From the NCBI RefSeq assembly GCF_029635795.1, contig NZ_CP114280.1, positions 3,224,001 to 3,288,000 on the forward strand: 64,000 bases of DNA, given 5' to 3'. The position numbers were made by a program, and so were the translations under genes. Each line of letters starts with the position of its first letter. Positions within the stretch are counted from its first letter, which is position 1. Below are positions 11,956 to 23,242 of this stretch, one piece after another. The DNA is from Dickeya lacustris (lineage in GTDB: Bacteria > Pseudomonadota > Gammaproteobacteria > Enterobacterales > Enterobacteriaceae). The notes beneath the pieces are model-generated. The model was not told the origin of the DNA. It did not search any database and saw only the letters and a list, made by a program, of their open reading frames with translations.

Positions 11956-11982
11956 AACGCAGGCTCCGACGGAAAGAAACTT

Positions 11983-12474
11983 GTGATTGGTATTTTAAAT
12001 CGTTGGCGACAATTTGGCAGACGTTATTTCTGGCCTCACCTGTTATTAGGTATGGTTGCGGCGACGCTTGGCCTACCTGCCAATTTTAGCGAGTCGCGTG
12101 ATACCTCAACGGAACCCAATGCTGTCCCGACCGTTAGCCGCCAACACGTTTCTTACTTTAATCTTCACGATCTGGTCGCCTTAAAGGATTCTCGCCGTCG
12201 ATCACTGCTGAGTAACGATTTTTGGCATCAACACGCGATTCGCACGGTCATCCGGCATCTCTCGTTTGCCTTAACGCCCGCAGTGGCGGTGACTGACGTC
12301 ACTTCTGACCATCGTCAGGCGTTGCTGGAGACGCTTAACGCATTGTTAATACGTGATACGCCGCTTGCGTTTTCTGGCGTATCAGTTGTACCGCCCCCCC
12401 ATACTACCCTTTCTTATCACACAGGTCTGTGGTTATCACAGGTTCAGGGCATTCGAGCCGGTCCAATGTGCTGA
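11983..12474 (+). CDS. secM: Secretion monitor SecM
   Basis: Exported regulatory peptide whose ribosome stalling exposes the secA ribosome-binding site when export is slow. The start is taken as GTG (VIGILNRWRQFGRRYFWPHL), preceded by GGAAAG and aligned with E. coli SecM; this gives 163 residues (E. coli 170). The signal peptide is conserved (YFWPHLLLGMVAATLGLPA), as is a central block (YWHQHAIRTVIRHLSFAL-like, here beginning FWHQHA). The C-terminus carries the arrest motif W-L-S-Q-V-Q-G-I-R-A-G-P followed by only two residues. It lies 102 bp before secA. Confidence 0.93.
   Translation: MIGILNRWRQFGRRYFWPHLLLGMVAATLGLPANFSESRDTSTEPNAVPTVSRQHVSYFNLHDLVALKDSRRRSLLSNDFWHQHAIRTVIRHLSFALTPAVAVTDVTSDHRQALLETLNALLIRDTPLAFSGVSVVPPPHTTLSYHTGLWLSQVQGIRAGPMC
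12415..12465 (+). promoter_or_regulatory. SecM translational arrest motif
   Basis: Seventeen codons ending at the arrest proline. The invariant W and the block GIRAGP are intact. Relative to the E. coli motif (F150...W155-I156...), the first position is Tyr instead of Phe, position 156 is Leu instead of Ile, and the spacer residues differ (HTGL, and V for A). The proline is followed by Met-Cys-stop. Confidence 0.85.
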
Positions 12475-12576
12475 TGGCTGCTACGCACGTGTGTGCGAGT
12501 GGTGCTTGTGTTGAAATTTTCCTTGTTTGATGTTTGCCAGCATCAGTGAACTGGCATTGTTGAGACTAAAATTATT

Positions 12577-15276
12577 ATGTTAATCAAATTATTAACCAAA
12601 GTTTTTGGTAGCCGTAATGACCGTGCGCTGCGCCGTATGCGCAAAATTGTTGAAGTCATCAACCGCCTTGAGCCGGATATGGAGAAACTCTCCGATGACG
12701 AGCTAAAAGCGAAAACACAGCTGTTTCGTGAGCGGATTAAGAAAGGTGAAACGCTGGAAACATTACTACCGGAAGCTTTTGCTGTTGTTCGCGAAGCCAG
12801 TAAACGTGTGTTTGGCATGCGTCATTTTGATGTACAGCTGATAGGCGGCATGGTGCTGAATGAACGTTGTATTGCGGAAATGCGTACCGGTGAGGGGAAA
12901 ACGTTAACCGCAACGCTGCCGGCTTACCTGAACGCGCTGACCGGTCGTGGTGTACACGTTGTAACGGTGAATGACTATCTGGCGCAGCGTGATGCGGAAA
13001 ATAACCGCCCGCTGTTCGAATTTCTCGGCTTAACGGTAGGTATTAACCTGCCAGGGATGCCAGCACCAGCCAAGCGTGAGGCGTATGCAGCCGATATCAC
13101 CTATGGCACTAACAATGAGTATGGTTTTGACTACCTGCGCGACAACATGGCTTTCAGCCCAGAAGAGCGTGTACAGCGCGAGTTGTATTACGCACTGGTG
13201 GATGAAGTTGACTCCATTTTAATTGACGAAGCGCGTACGCCGCTCATCATTTCCGGCCCGGCGGAGGATAGCTCTGAACTCTATATGCGGGTTAACAAAA
13301 TCATCCCGCATCTGATCCGTCAGGAAAAAGAGGACTCTGATACTTTCCAGGGGGAAGGGCATTTTTCCGTTGATGAGAAGGCGCGTCAGGTTAACCTGAC
13401 GGAGCGCGGTTTGGTCAAAATTGAAGAGCTGTTGGTGAATGAAGGCATCATGGCGGAAGGTGAGTCACTGTATTCTCCAACCAATATTATGCTGATGCAC
13501 CATGTAACCGCAGCACTGCGCGCGCACGTCTTGTTTACCCGCGATGTGGATTACATCGTCAAAGACGACGAAGTGATCATTGTTGATGAGCACACGGGGC
13601 GTACCATGCAAGGGCGTCGCTGGTCTGATGGTTTACATCAGGCGGTAGAGGCCAAAGAAAATGTAAAAATCAACAACGAAAACCAGACGCTGGCCTCGAT
13701 TACCTTCCAGAACTATTTCCGTATTTACGAAAAACTGGCGGGGATGACAGGGACGGCGGACACAGAAGCGTTTGAGTTCAGCTCCATCTATAAGCTGGAT
13801 ACCATTGTGGTACCGACTAACCGGCCGATGATCCGTAAAGATTTGCCTGATTTGGTCTACATGACTGAGCAGGAAAAAATCGGCGCAATCATTGAAGATA
13901 TCAAAGAACGTACCGTTAAAGGCCAGCCGGTATTGGTCGGGACTATCTCGATTGAAAAATCCGAGGTGGTTTCTCATGCGCTGACGAAGGCCGGCATTAC
14001 ACACAATGTTCTCAATGCCAAGTTCCACGCCATGGAAGCCGATATTGTTGCGCAGGCGGGACGCTCCGGTGCCGTGACGATTGCAACTAACATGGCCGGT
14101 CGTGGTACCGATATCGTGCTGGGGGGAAGCTGGCAGTCTGAGGTTGCGCAACTTGAGAACCCGGATGATGCACAGATAGCCGAAGTTAAGGCGCGCTGGC
14201 AGCAGCGTCATGATGAGGTTCTGGCGGCAGGTGGGTTGCATATCATTGGCACCGAGCGCCATGAGTCGCGCCGTATCGATAACCAGTTGCGCGGTCGTTC
14301 TGGTCGTCAGGGGGATGCGGGCTCATCGCGTTTTTACCTGTCGATGGAAGATGCTCTGATGCGTATTTTTGCCTCCGATCGCGTGTCTAACATGATGCGT
14401 AAACTCGGTATGAAAGAAGGCGAGGCTATTGAGCATCCTTGGGTAACGAAAGCTATCGCTAACGCACAGCGTAAGGTGGAGAACCGTAACTTCGATATTC
14501 GTAAACAGCTGCTTGAATATGATGATGTGGCGAACGATCAACGACGAGCGATTTACACACAGCGTAACGAATTGCTTAACGCATCGGATGTCAGTGAAAC
14601 CATCAATAGCATCCGTGAAGACGTGTTTAAAGCCACCATTGATGCGCATATTCCACCGCAATCGCTTGAGGAAATGTGGGATATTGCGGGGCTTGAGCAG
14701 CGGCTGAAAAACGATTTTGATCTCGACTTGCCGATAGCTGAGTGGCTGGATAAAGAGCCGGAATTGCATGAAGAAACGCTGCGTGAGCGTATCTATGAGC
14801 AAGCGGTGGACGTTTACCGTCGTAAAGAAGAGGTTGTGGGTAGCGACGTGATGCGTAACTTTGAAAAAGGCGTCATGCTGCAAACGCTGGATTCACTGTG
14901 GAAAGAGCATCTGGCTGCAATGGATTATCTGCGTCAGGGCATCCATTTGCGTGGCTATGCGCAAAAAGATCCAAAACAGGAGTATAAACGCGAGTCATTC
15001 GCGATGTTTGCTTCGATGCTGGAGGGCCTGAAATATGAAGTCATCAGTACCCTGAGCAAAGTGCAGATAAGAATGCCGGAAGAAATCGAGGCGCTTGAAC
15101 AACAGCGCCGCGAAGAGGCCGAGCGCCTGGCCCGCCAGCAGCAACTGAGCCATCAGGATGAGGCTGCGGCCACTGGTGATGCGCCGTTTGCCGATCGCAA
15201 AATTGGCCGTAACGACCCTTGCCCGTGTGGTTCAGGGAAAAAATACAAACAGTGTCATGGCCGTTTGCAAAAATAG
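12577..15276 (+). CDS. secA: Protein translocase ATPase SecA
   Basis: Motor ATPase of the Sec pathway, shuttling between cytosol and SecYEG. The 899-residue product (E. coli 901) has Walker A MRTGEGKT near residues 102-109, the DEAD-like [16 protein letters not shown], the preprotein cross-linking domain (residues about 220-375), the helicase motifs [11 protein letters not shown] and [11 protein letters not shown], the helical scaffold and wing, and the C-terminal zinc-binding [14 protein letters not shown] for SecB. The ribosome-binding site is weak (GAGA), consistent with control by SecM. A terminator follows. Confidence 0.99.
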   Translation: MLIKLLTKVFGSRNDRALRRMRKIVEVINRLEPDMEKLSDDELKAKTQLFRERIKKGETLETLLPEAFAVVREASKRVFGMRHFDVQLIGGMVLNERCIAEMRTGEGKTLTATLPAYLNALTGRGVHVVTVNDYLAQRDAENNRPLFEFLGLTVGINLPGMPAPAKREAYAADITYGTNNEYGFDYLRDNMAFSPEERVQRELYYALVDEVDSILIDEARTPLIISGPAEDSSELYMRVNKIIPHLIRQEKEDSDTFQGEGHFSVDEKARQVNLTERGLVKIEELLVNEGIMAEGESLYSPTNIMLMHHVTAALRAHVLFTRDVDYIVKDDEVIIVDEHTGRTMQGRRWSDGLHQAVEAKENVKINNENQTLASITFQNYFRIYEKLAGMTGTADTEAFEFSSIYKLDTIVVPTNRPMIRKDLPDLVYMTEQEKIGAIIEDIKERTVKGQPVLVGTISIEKSEVVSHALTKAGITHNVLNAKFHAMEADIVAQAGRSGAVTIATNMAGRGTDIVLGGSWQSEVAQLENPDDAQIAEVKARWQQRHDEVLAAGGLHIIGTERHESRRIDNQLRGRSGRQGDAGSSRFYLSMEDALMRIFASDRVSNMMRKLGMKEGEAIEHPWVTKAIANAQRKVENRNFDIRKQLLEYDDVANDQRRAIYTQRNELLNASDVSETINSIREDVFKATIDAHIPPQSLEEMWDIAGLEQRLKNDFDLDLPIAEWLDKEPELHEETLRERIYEQAVDVYRRKEEVVGSDVMRNFEKGVMLQTLDSLWKEHLAAMDYLRQGIHLRGYAQKDPKQEYKRESFAMFASMLEGLKYEVISTLSKVQIRMPEEIEALEQQRREEAERLARQQQLSHQDEAAATGDAPFADRKIGRNDPCPCGSGKKYKQCHGRLQK

Positions 15277-15305
15277 CGTAGCGATGGCGCGTTAAGCGGT
15301 TTGCT

Positions 15306-15329
15306 AAGGCGGTCTATGACCGCCTTTTT
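15306..15329 (+). terminator. Rho-independent terminator after secA
   Basis: A GC-rich stem GGCGGTC / GACCGCC (15308-15314 with 15318-15324) with a three-base loop is followed by five T residues. It lies between secA and mutT. Confidence 0.85.
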
Positions 15330-15348
15330 ACTGATAGAGAGGAATAAG

Positions 15349-15756
15349 ATGGTGCAAAAATCTTTATCTGTTGCCGTAGGGATTATCCGTAATCCGCAGC
15401 AGGCATTTTTTATTGCCCGCCGCCCTGAAGGGGTGCATATGGCCGGAAAATGGGAGTTTCCCGGAGGAAAGGTTGAGGAGGGCGAAACACCTGAGCAGGC
15501 CTTGGTTCGCGAATTACATGAGGAAGTCGGTATCGATGTTGTAAGCGCGCAACCTCTGGAGAGTAAAACGTTTTCAGCAGGGGATCGCATCATTACATTG
15601 CATTTTTTTCTGGTGGAGCAATGGCATGGCGAGCCGTATGGACGAGAAGGACAGGCTTCACGGTGGCTACGCGCTGATGAGCTGGATGAAAATGCATTCC
15701 CGCCTGCAAATGCGGAGATGATAAAACGTCTTAAAGCCGGTATTGCATCAGCATAA
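15349..15756 (+). CDS. mutT: 8-oxo-dGTP diphosphatase (Nudix hydrolase MutT)
   Basis: Hydrolyses 8-oxo-dGTP and prevents A-to-C transversions; cytoplasmic. The 135-residue product holds a complete Nudix box, starting GGKVEEGETPEQALVREL and finishing HEEVGI, at about residues 37-59, and ends in the PPANAEMIKRLK block typical of MutT. The start at ATG 15349 follows GAGAGG and aligns with E. coli; an upstream in-frame ATG at 15316 lies in the terminator and is unlikely. E. coli MutT is 129 residues. Confidence 0.95.
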   Translation: MVQKSLSVAVGIIRNPQQAFFIARRPEGVHMAGKWEFPGGKVEEGETPEQALVRELHEEVGIDVVSAQPLESKTFSAGDRIITLHFFLVEQWHGEPYGREGQASRWLRADELDENAFPPANAEMIKRLKAGIASA

Positions 15757-15795
15757 ACAGGCTATGACGATTCATGCCACAGCGCGGCATGAATC

Positions 15796-15870
15796 GATAT
15801 GTTTTCAATTGATCTGTTTTCAATTGATCTGTTTTCAATAGATCTGTTTTCACTCGATATGCGTTCTTAA
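15796..15870. repeat. 15-bp tandem repeat, five copies
   Basis: Five consecutive 15-bp units begin at 15796, 15811, 15826, 15841 and 15856; the core is GATCTGTTTTCAATT, with outer copies degenerate. They sit in the mutT-yacG intergenic region with no coding frame through them. Confidence 0.9.
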
Positions 15871-15945
15871 TCGAGGCATTTTCAGCAGCGCCTTCCTGGA
15901 AGAGGCCGAGCTTTGTGTCACCGCCCGCTGACCTACCTGAGCCGA

Positions 15946-16143
15946 TTAGTGCTGCTCTTCGCTCCAGGTGTCGCTATCTGAAATATCTTCCTCGCTGGGG
16001 ATGCGCTTTTCTTCATCGGCCCATTCGCCCAAATCAATTAGCTGGCAACGTTTACTGCAAAATGGACGATAGGGGCTGGTTTCCCGCCATTCAACAGCTT
16101 TCATGCACGTCGGGCATTTTACAAAAATTATCTCGTTATCCAC
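15946..16143 (-). CDS. yacG: DNA gyrase inhibitor YacG
   Basis: A 65-residue zinc-ribbon protein that binds GyrB and inhibits gyrase in E. coli. The four zinc ligands are seen as CPTC and C...C in [23 protein letters not shown], the most conserved stretch. The acidic C-terminus ([10 protein letters not shown]) also matches. It follows zapD on the minus strand, as in E. coli. Confidence 0.95.
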   Translation of the reverse strand: MDNEIIFVKCPTCMKAVEWRETSPYRPFCSKRCQLIDLGEWADEEKRIPSEEDISDSDTWSEEQH

Positions 16144-16278
16144 GTTATCGATATCCAGTGGGGTAAAGCGAAAGATGTTCAGATGCGAGGATGTCTACCC
16201 GTATTATCCGCGCCTGTGTACCCATCAATATGATTGACCAGGCTTTTGCCCGCGCTCCCAAATGCGCTATGGGGTTTG

Positions 16279-17028
16279 CTAGCAGCAGGCAAGCTCAAAA
16301 GTAAACCTCGCTGGAGTAATTTGATCGCTCTCCAGCGGCAAAAAACGGATAGCAAAGCGTGTCTTATGGCCTGATACCTGTGGATAAATCTGGTGCTCGA
16401 GCGCGATTTTTAGACGCAGCAGGTCGGCATCGCTCGCGTTATCCTGATAAAAACTGTTGAGGCTGATTTGCTCACGAAACGCGCCAGCTTGACGAATGAG
16501 CTCAAGAACCGTGTCCAGCGACCGTTTCATTGCCGTGAGGCTCTCAAGCCAAATGTAGGTCTGGCGCAGTTTGACCTCTGGTATTTGATGCAGCCAAATA
16601 TGCAAAGTGGGTAAGTCGAAGCTGCAACAACCGCTAGGAAGGCTAAGGCGTTGCCTGACCATACTGATAAGTTTGTCTTCACGAAGGCTCTGGCCCATTC
16701 GTGGTGCGGAGATGAGTTCTGTGGACAAATTACGAAGCTTGTGCACTAATGTGTTGATTCTTAAAATATCTGCTTCTGGAAGTTCCCCCCATTGCGCCAA
16801 CTTTTGCTGTTGTCGCTCCAGCTCTTTTAGTAAATCCGGGCGTACATCGCCCCGCTCAAGGATATCCAGCAGCTCTGCTACGGCACGGAAAAATACCAGT
16901 GCGACGCTAATATCTTTTAATTCGTAGTTGTCATAGATCTGCTGGAGTAAAAACTCCAGTCGCAGCCAGGTGCGCATTTTTTCATTTAACGGATATTCAA
17001 AAAGGACTGTTGGAGTTTCATCACTCAT
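16279..17028 (-). CDS. zapD: Cell division protein ZapD
   Basis: Cytoplasmic FtsZ-bundling protein (formerly YacF). The 249-residue product begins [20 protein letters not shown] and carries the family blocks [39 protein letters not shown] and [13 protein letters not shown], ending in FELACC as in E. coli (247 residues). It overlaps the coaE end by eight bases, indicating co-transcription. Confidence 0.96.
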   Translation of the reverse strand: MSDETPTVLFEYPLNEKMRTWLRLEFLLQQIYDNYELKDISVALVFFRAVAELLDILERGDVRPDLLKELERQQQKLAQWGELPEADILRINTLVHKLRNLSTELISAPRMGQSLREDKLISMVRQRLSLPSGCCSFDLPTLHIWLHQIPEVKLRQTYIWLESLTAMKRSLDTVLELIRQAGAFREQISLNSFYQDNASDADLLRLKIALEHQIYPQVSGHKTRFAIRFLPLESDQITPARFTFELACC

Positions 17029-17647
17029 TATGGTTCATCCTGTCAGTTGCGATGGCCGCCAGTTCGAGATAGCGCTGGTGAAGTTCGGCGATTCGCAGGG
17101 CAAGCTCGTTCGGATTATTGTTGTTGTCGATAATATCATCAGCACAGGCAAGTCGCTGCTCCCGGCTGGCTTGTGCAGCCAGAATACGCTGCGCCTGTGC
17201 TCGTGAGATTTTATCGCGTGCCATGGTGCGTTGTAATTGAATTTCCGCTGCAACATCCACGACCAATATACGTTGTGCCTGTGGTTGTAGATGATTTTCT
17301 ACCAGCAGGGGTACAACCCAGAGTACATAAGGCGTTGTCGCTTCAGCTAACTGATGCCGTGTCTGTGCCTGAATGAGCGGGTGAAGCAGGGCGTTAAGCC
17401 AACACTTCTCTTCTTCATTTGCAAAAATGCGCTCGCGTAGCGCTGCACGATTTAATGAGCCATCAGGCAGCAAGATGCGACGTCCGAAATGTTCGGCAAT
17501 CGCGACCAGCGCTGGCTGCCCAGGTTCTACCACCTGTCGAGCTATCACATCGGCATCGACAACACAGACGCCTAAATCGGCAAACCCTTGTGCGACGGTA
17601 CTTTTTCCGCTGCCAATGCCGCCGGTTAATGCGATGGTATATGCCAT
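17021..17647 (-). CDS. coaE: Dephospho-CoA kinase
   Basis: Last step of coenzyme A synthesis: phosphorylates the 3'-OH of dephospho-CoA. The 208-residue protein starts [20 protein letters not shown] (P-loop at residues about 8-16), has [13 protein letters not shown], the lid region [16 protein letters not shown] and the C-terminal [10 protein letters not shown]. It lies upstream of zapD with overlap; 173 bp separate it from hofC. Confidence 0.97.
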   Translation of the reverse strand: MAYTIALTGGIGSGKSTVAQGFADLGVCVVDADVIARQVVEPGQPALVAIAEHFGRRILLPDGSLNRAALRERIFANEEEKCWLNALLHPLIQAQTRHQLAEATTPYVLWVVPLLVENHLQPQAQRILVVDVAAEIQLQRTMARDKISRAQAQRILAAQASREQRLACADDIIDNNNNPNELALRIAELHQRYLELAAIATDRMNHNE

Positions 17648-17820
17648 AGTAATCCACTGAGAATGGCCGGATAAATTTACCGGATTCTAGCCCAATTCGG
17701 TAGAAAATCGCAGTGTTGTACACAGCCATTATTCCGTCACGATGTTTATGCCGTGAAGATGCTATTTAATACAGCCTTCGGTGTTCGTATCGGGTGAGTT
17801 TCCGTGATGAGGTCTGGGTC

Positions 17821-19029
17821 TCAGGCTCCGGCTAACATGTTCCCTAATTGAAAGATAGGCAGATACATGGCGATAACCAGTATGCCGACCAGACCGCCAA
17901 CGGCGGTTAACAACACAGGTTCTAATGTCTGGGTCAGCATATCGGCACGCTGTTTGGTATGGCTTTCATACCAGTGCGCCAGGCGAGTAAACAGAGTATC
18001 GAGAGCACCGCTCTCTTCTCCAACACGAATGAATTGCTCGCAAGGTGAGGGATATAGCTGTGGATAGGATTGCATCGCCTGCCCGAGCGGAATGCCTTGC
18101 TCCAGTTGATGCTGTATCGCTATGAGCGAGTGCTGATATACCCGATTATTCAGTGTTGCTGCCGCACTCAGACCCACAGGAAGTGTTAACCCTGCCTGCT
18201 GTGTCATCGATAGTGTATAAAATATCTGGCTGAGGCAGTGACTTCTAATCAGTTCGCAGAGTAGCGGTAGTCTGAGCAAGAGTTGATGTTCTCGCCTTTG
18301 CCAGTGCGGGGATTTCCTGCGTAATCGCTGATAATACAGCACGACAGTTGCCGATAACCCCATGAGCCATACGCTGTAATCGCCAAGGTATCGCGAGAGA
18401 GCAAGCATCATTCGGGTGAGTAAAGGTAGCGGGGCATTGAAGGCGCTATAGAGGCTGGCGAATTCGGGTAATACCAGCGTCAGCATCAGCAAGGCAATCA
18501 TAAGCCCTGAGACGATGATGAAGGCTGGGTAACGCAGCGCTTTGATAACACTGCCAGCCATTTTTTGCCGAGCCTCCTGATAGTCAGCCAATTGCGCGCA
18601 GCACTCATCCAATTTGCCGGTTAATTCACCAACGGTAACTAATGCGCTGAAAATTGGTGGAAATATATCTGGATAGTCTGCCAGAACGTTTGAAAGCGCC
18701 CGCCCCTGAGTGACTTGCAGCCGAACTTCCTGTATCAGGCAGCGCCATGCCGGTTTCTCATGCTGACTGCTTAACAAGTCAAGCGCATCGAGTAGCGGTA
18801 ATCCTGCTTGTAATAGCGTGGCTAACTGCTGGATAAATAACTGCAATTGTGGCCCACGCCAGTAACGTGCTGTCAGGTAGGCGCCAGTTTTTAGGCGCAA
18901 TGGCTGATAGCCCATAGATAACAAAAAATGGTAGATATCATGCTTGCTGTTACCTATGCGCTCACCGCTACACCATGTCCCATCAGGCCGTAGTGCCTGC
19001 CAGTAGTAAAGTTTGCGTTTTGCCATCAT
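17821..19029 (-). CDS. hofC: Type IV pilus inner-membrane platform protein HofC (PilC/GspF family)
   Basis: A 402-residue GspF/PilC-family platform protein of type IV pilus assembly. Two repeats of the GspF domain are visible (around 70-190 and 270-395), each followed by hydrophobic segments; FIQQLATLLQAGLPLLDAL and the last membrane span LVGILVIAMYLPIFQLGNML are characteristic. The start overlaps the hofB stop. HofC, HofB and PpdD form a conserved enterobacterial pilin trio whose expression is usually weak. Confidence 0.92.
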   Translation of the reverse strand: MMAKRKLYYWQALRPDGTWCSGERIGNSKHDIYHFLLSMGYQPLRLKTGAYLTARYWRGPQLQLFIQQLATLLQAGLPLLDALDLLSSQHEKPAWRCLIQEVRLQVTQGRALSNVLADYPDIFPPIFSALVTVGELTGKLDECCAQLADYQEARQKMAGSVIKALRYPAFIIVSGLMIALLMLTLVLPEFASLYSAFNAPLPLLTRMMLALSRYLGDYSVWLMGLSATVVLYYQRLRRKSPHWQRREHQLLLRLPLLCELIRSHCLSQIFYTLSMTQQAGLTLPVGLSAAATLNNRVYQHSLIAIQHQLEQGIPLGQAMQSYPQLYPSPCEQFIRVGEESGALDTLFTRLAHWYESHTKQRADMLTQTLEPVLLTAVGGLVGILVIAMYLPIFQLGNMLAGA

Positions 19030-20471
19030 GGTTGCGGATTCCCTCTCTCTCCAACGACGCGATAGACTTCGGCAAGAGACGTAATACCTTCATGAACCAG
19101 GATTAAGCCTGCGCGCAGCAGGCCATTTTCTTCGCTCAATGGCGTGGATGGTTGATGATGTAAGTGGGCTGTTTGCGTGACGAGCCGGTGCTGAATTTCC
19201 GATGTGGCAGGCAGTAAGTCGTAGAGCGCCGCACGGCCATAGTAGCCTGAGAAACAGTGCTCACATCCAATAGGGCTCCACTGACGTAAAGGGCCAGACC
19301 AAAGTGCATCAGGCAATGAGGTGAGCTCGCGTAACGGTTGCCGACAGTGTGGACATAAACGGCGGACTAAACGTTGTGCAATGATAAGTTTCAATGCTGC
19401 GCCGAGTAAGTAGCCGGGAATGCCAAGATGACCGAGACGAGTGAGCGTCTCAATGGCTGAATTCGTGTGTAGCGTTGAGAGCACTAAATGGCCGGTTTGT
19501 GCGGCCTTCACCGCGATTTCAGCGGTTTCTGCATCGCGTATTTCGCCAATCATGATCACATCCGGGTCTTGGCGCAGTAACGCGCGCAGTACCTTGGCGA
19601 AATCCAACGGGCTTTTACTGTGCACATGGGTTTGATTAATGCCGGGAAGCGGTATTTCTACCGGGTCTTCGACGCTGCAAATATTACGGCTGACGTCATT
19701 GAGCCAGTCAATTGCGCTATAGAGTGTGAAAGTCTTGCCGCTGCCAGTCGGCCCTGTTACCAGAATTAGCCCTTGTGGTAATGCCAGTGTACGTTTGAAG
19801 AGCTGTAATGCCGGGTTGGGTAGCCCTAATTCATCGAGTTTGAGTGCCTGTTGCTGTGTTTGTAGTACCCGAAGAACAACTTTTTCGCCACCTTGAACCG
19901 GTAACGTAGCGATTCGCAGCGAGTAGACCTGCTGCCCTACTGGTAGCGTGAACTGACCATCCTGCGGCAGACGACGTTCTGCAATATTGATGCAACCCAT
20001 TATCTTGAGCCTTGCAATGAGCCGGTTTGCGATATCATCCGGCACGGGAGGTGCGGGGTGTAAAACACCATCAATACGTAATCTGATGCGGTAGCCGCAG
20101 GAGAAGGGCTCGAAGTGAATGTCAGAGGCCCGCTTATGAATAGCGAGCTCTAATGTATGATTAATAAATCGAACGACCGGGACATCATCGATATCCTCTT
20201 GTGGCGCTAAGGCTGCGCTACCGTAAGTTGTTACCGTTTCCTGTGCCTGCGGCATGGTCAACCGTTGTTCAATTCGTGCGGCTGGCCACTGCTCAACGAT
20301 GACCCGTCGATGACTGGTAAAACGCAACGCGGCTATCAGTTCTTCTGCCACCAAACCGGCTACAGCAATACAAACGGTGTGCTCATCCACACTTAAGAGT
20401 AAGGCATGATAGCGCTGGCAAAGCTGCTGCAACTCATGGTGGTGTGATGTGTGGGCTTGCATATCGTTCAC
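19026..20471 (-). CDS. hofB: Type IV pilus assembly ATPase HofB (PilB/GspE family)
   Basis: Hexameric assembly ATPase, 481 residues. Walker A GPTGSGKT is at 240-247, followed by the Asp box (SVEDPVEIPLPGINQ), Walker B (DVIMIGEIRDAETAEIA) and the His box (GHLVLSTLHTNSA). The metal-binding pairs CPHC and CEHC near residues 390-430 match GspE-type zinc sites. The start is a GTG that overlaps the ppdD stop (GTGA); an in-frame ATG lies three codons in. The N-terminal domain is short compared with PilB. Confidence 0.93.
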   Translation of the reverse strand: MNDMQAHTSHHHELQQLCQRYHALLLSVDEHTVCIAVAGLVAEELIAALRFTSHRRVIVEQWPAARIEQRLTMPQAQETVTTYGSAALAPQEDIDDVPVVRFINHTLELAIHKRASDIHFEPFSCGYRIRLRIDGVLHPAPPVPDDIANRLIARLKIMGCINIAERRLPQDGQFTLPVGQQVYSLRIATLPVQGGEKVVLRVLQTQQQALKLDELGLPNPALQLFKRTLALPQGLILVTGPTGSGKTFTLYSAIDWLNDVSRNICSVEDPVEIPLPGINQTHVHSKSPLDFAKVLRALLRQDPDVIMIGEIRDAETAEIAVKAAQTGHLVLSTLHTNSAIETLTRLGHLGIPGYLLGAALKLIIAQRLVRRLCPHCRQPLRELTSLPDALWSGPLRQWSPIGCEHCFSGYYGRAALYDLLPATSEIQHRLVTQTAHLHHQPSTPLSEENGLLRAGLILVHEGITSLAEVYRVVGERGNPQP

Positions 20472-20911
20472 CCCGCATTGCTGTCAAAACGGAACACGTC
20501 TTCGCAGGCCTGCCGCAGGCTTTCTGCCGTTACGTCAGGCTGGCAGGCGCGAGTCCAGCGGGGTGCGCCGTTTGGTGTATCCATGACTGGCGTCATCACA
20601 ATGCGCAGGCCTTGCAGTGTTGATTGACCGGTAAGTGTAATGACGCCGCTATTGATGGTTACAGCGCTGACATAGCGTGAGGATGTGGCGGCAGGAATGC
20701 CTTGTACCCCGGCATTGCACTCGCCAAACCCGGCGTTCGTCAGCCCGCAGAGATCGACGGCAGTTTTATACGACGCCATGGTTTGCAGCATATCTGTCAT
20801 CGCCGCTTTTTGTAGATAACCTTGGTAAGCCGGTATGCCTAAAGCACTCAGCATGGCAATAATGGCGATGACCACCATCAGTTCGATTAATGAAAATCCG
20901 TGTTGTGTCAT
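20468..20911 (-). CDS. ppdD: Type IV major prepilin PpdD
   Basis: Prepilin with a short leader ending in Gly, the cleavage/methylation site G-FSLIELMVVIAIIAMLSALG, and the hydrophobic N-terminal helix. The start at 20911 gives the five-residue leader MTQHG with AGGGA-like spacing; an ATG three codons upstream (20920) is too close to that site. Four cysteines are present, including the pair near the C-terminus (TRACQPD..QACEDVFRF), as in E. coli PpdD. The final QACEDVFRFD block is nearly identical. Processing requires a prepilin peptidase encoded elsewhere. Confidence 0.94.
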   Translation of the reverse strand: MTQHGFSLIELMVVIAIIAMLSALGIPAYQGYLQKAAMTDMLQTMASYKTAVDLCGLTNAGFGECNAGVQGIPAATSSRYVSAVTINSGVITLTGQSTLQGLRIVMTPVMDTPNGAPRWTRACQPDVTAESLRQACEDVFRFDSNAG

Positions 20912-21096
20912 GGTATGCATTCCCTGGTATGGCTGGTAGCGGCAGGATAATGGCGGCCTGTATGGTTGGCGATGAGCAGTGTTTAAATCAGGAAGCCGCC
21001 CGCTAAACCGCAGTGCTTTATGAGGGAGCGTTACAAAATAGAGGCGAAGCGCCTCGCAAAATGACGATGTGAGGGAGCGGGCCGAGAAATAGTCGT

Positions 21097-21160
21097 GTAG
21101 AAAAGTAGAAAAGTAGAAAAGTAGAAAAGTAGAAAAGTAGAAAAGTAGAAAAGTAGAGAA
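21097..21160. repeat. 8-bp microsatellite (GTAGAAAA), eight copies
   Basis: Seven perfect and one imperfect GTAGAAAA units run head to tail in the 343-bp gap between ppdD and nadC. The rest of that gap holds no ORF; only an inverted repeat next to nadC is visible. Simple repeats of this kind can change length by slippage. Confidence 0.95.
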
Positions 21161-21190
21161 ACGGAAAAAAGGATGGCGTGGAGTCTGTTG

Positions 21191-21237
21191 CCGCTACGCC
21201 ATCAGCCCATTGGTATGCCCGGCTGATGGCGTAGCGG
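21191..21237. repeat. 15-bp inverted repeat downstream of nadC
   Basis: CCGCTACGCCATCAG (21191-21205) pairs perfectly with CTGATGGCGTAGCGG (21223-21237) around a 17-base loop. A TTTTAT run follows only in the + direction, so on the nadC strand it is a strong hairpin without a U-tract. It may protect the nadC mRNA end or act as a weak terminator. Confidence 0.7.
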
Positions 21238-21254
21238 TTTTATGCCATCGTGCG

Positions 21255-22217
<963 letters not shown>

Positions 22218-22261
22218 TTATTTCGTATCCCGACGATAGCCGGGATACATGATGGCAACAA

Positions 22262-23125
22262 TCAGAAGTTGTAGCCTGCGACCAGATAATATCCCCATCC
22301 GGTAGAGCGAACATTGAATGGGCCACGGCCAAAATCTAATTCCGTGCCCTCAGCCCATTGGCCACCGTTGTGGAAGTAACGCGCGACCACAGAATAGTGC
22401 CAGTGATCGTAGTTCAAGGCCAGAATATGGCTAGAGGCAATCGCGTTGCTAGTACGTGATGGGCCTGCTGCGTTAGCCAGGTCTGAGCCGAAATCAAAGT
22501 TGGTAAAGCCGATATAGGTCAGCTTGCCGCCCCACACGGAGGCAATCGGGTAGAAGTATTTAATTTTGAAGCGGTATCCATCCCAACGATCTTCATTGGG
22601 CGCGGTGTAGTTCTGGCCCTGATACTTGGCGTAGATATTGGCAGACAGTGAGAGATCGGTGCCGGTGGCAATGTCGGTACCCAGACCTACGTACCAGGTA
22701 CTCTGGCGCGAATCGTTATTACGACCCTGATCGTAGATAATATTATTCGCAACGTACCACTCTTTAAACGGGCCGAAACCTAACTGCGAGTGGGTTAATT
22801 TATCAATTGAAAAACGCGGTTCAAGTTCCATGAACAGCGGGGAACCTTTGTCCCAAATACCACGGTCAGGCGTGTTGCCCGCGCCAAACGTTTTTGGCAC
22901 GTCAATATAACCGTAGAAATCAAACCAGTCTTTGCGGGCGAAAGCTTCATACTCGAGGTATACATCGTTATTCAACTGGGGCCCAAAACGCGTGTGATAG
23001 CTGCCTACAACGTTAATACTTTGATGCCACCAGTCAGAGAGATATTGCGGATCATGACTCTCCGCAAGAGTGGGTAAACTGTATGACAACGTGCTAATTG
23101 CACAGGCAGCAAGGATTTTTTTCAT
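22262..23125 (-). CDS. tsx: Tsx-like nucleoside-specific outer-membrane channel
   Basis: A 287-residue outer-membrane beta-barrel of the Tsx family, which lets nucleosides and deoxynucleosides cross the outer membrane. The start is the ATG at 23125 giving signal peptide [21 protein letters not shown]. The mature part begins [20 protein letters not shown]; Tsx-family landmarks include the aromatic girdle repeats ([20 protein letters not shown]), [14 protein letters not shown] and the C-terminal barrel strand ending in Phe. Family assignment is strong; the gene lies between nadC and ampD, not its E. coli position. Confidence 0.88.
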   Translation of the reverse strand: MKKILAACAISTLSYSLPTLAESHDPQYLSDWWHQSINVVGSYHTRFGPQLNNDVYLEYEAFARKDWFDFYGYIDVPKTFGAGNTPDRGIWDKGSPLFMELEPRFSIDKLTHSQLGFGPFKEWYVANNIIYDQGRNNDSRQSTWYVGLGTDIATGTDLSLSANIYAKYQGQNYTAPNEDRWDGYRFKIKYFYPIASVWGGKLTYIGFTNFDFGSDLANAAGPSRTSNAIASSHILALNYDHWHYSVVARYFHNGGQWAEGTELDFGRGPFNVRSTGWGYYLVAGYNF

Positions 23126-23242
23126 GACGATTCTCTGTGTTGCCCGACCTATCATCAACAGCCTGAACTATCAGCCTGTGGGATAGCCATTCGGACGGTA
23201 ATAACAAAAAAATGTTGAGAAAACTTTCTGGCGATGGGGTAG

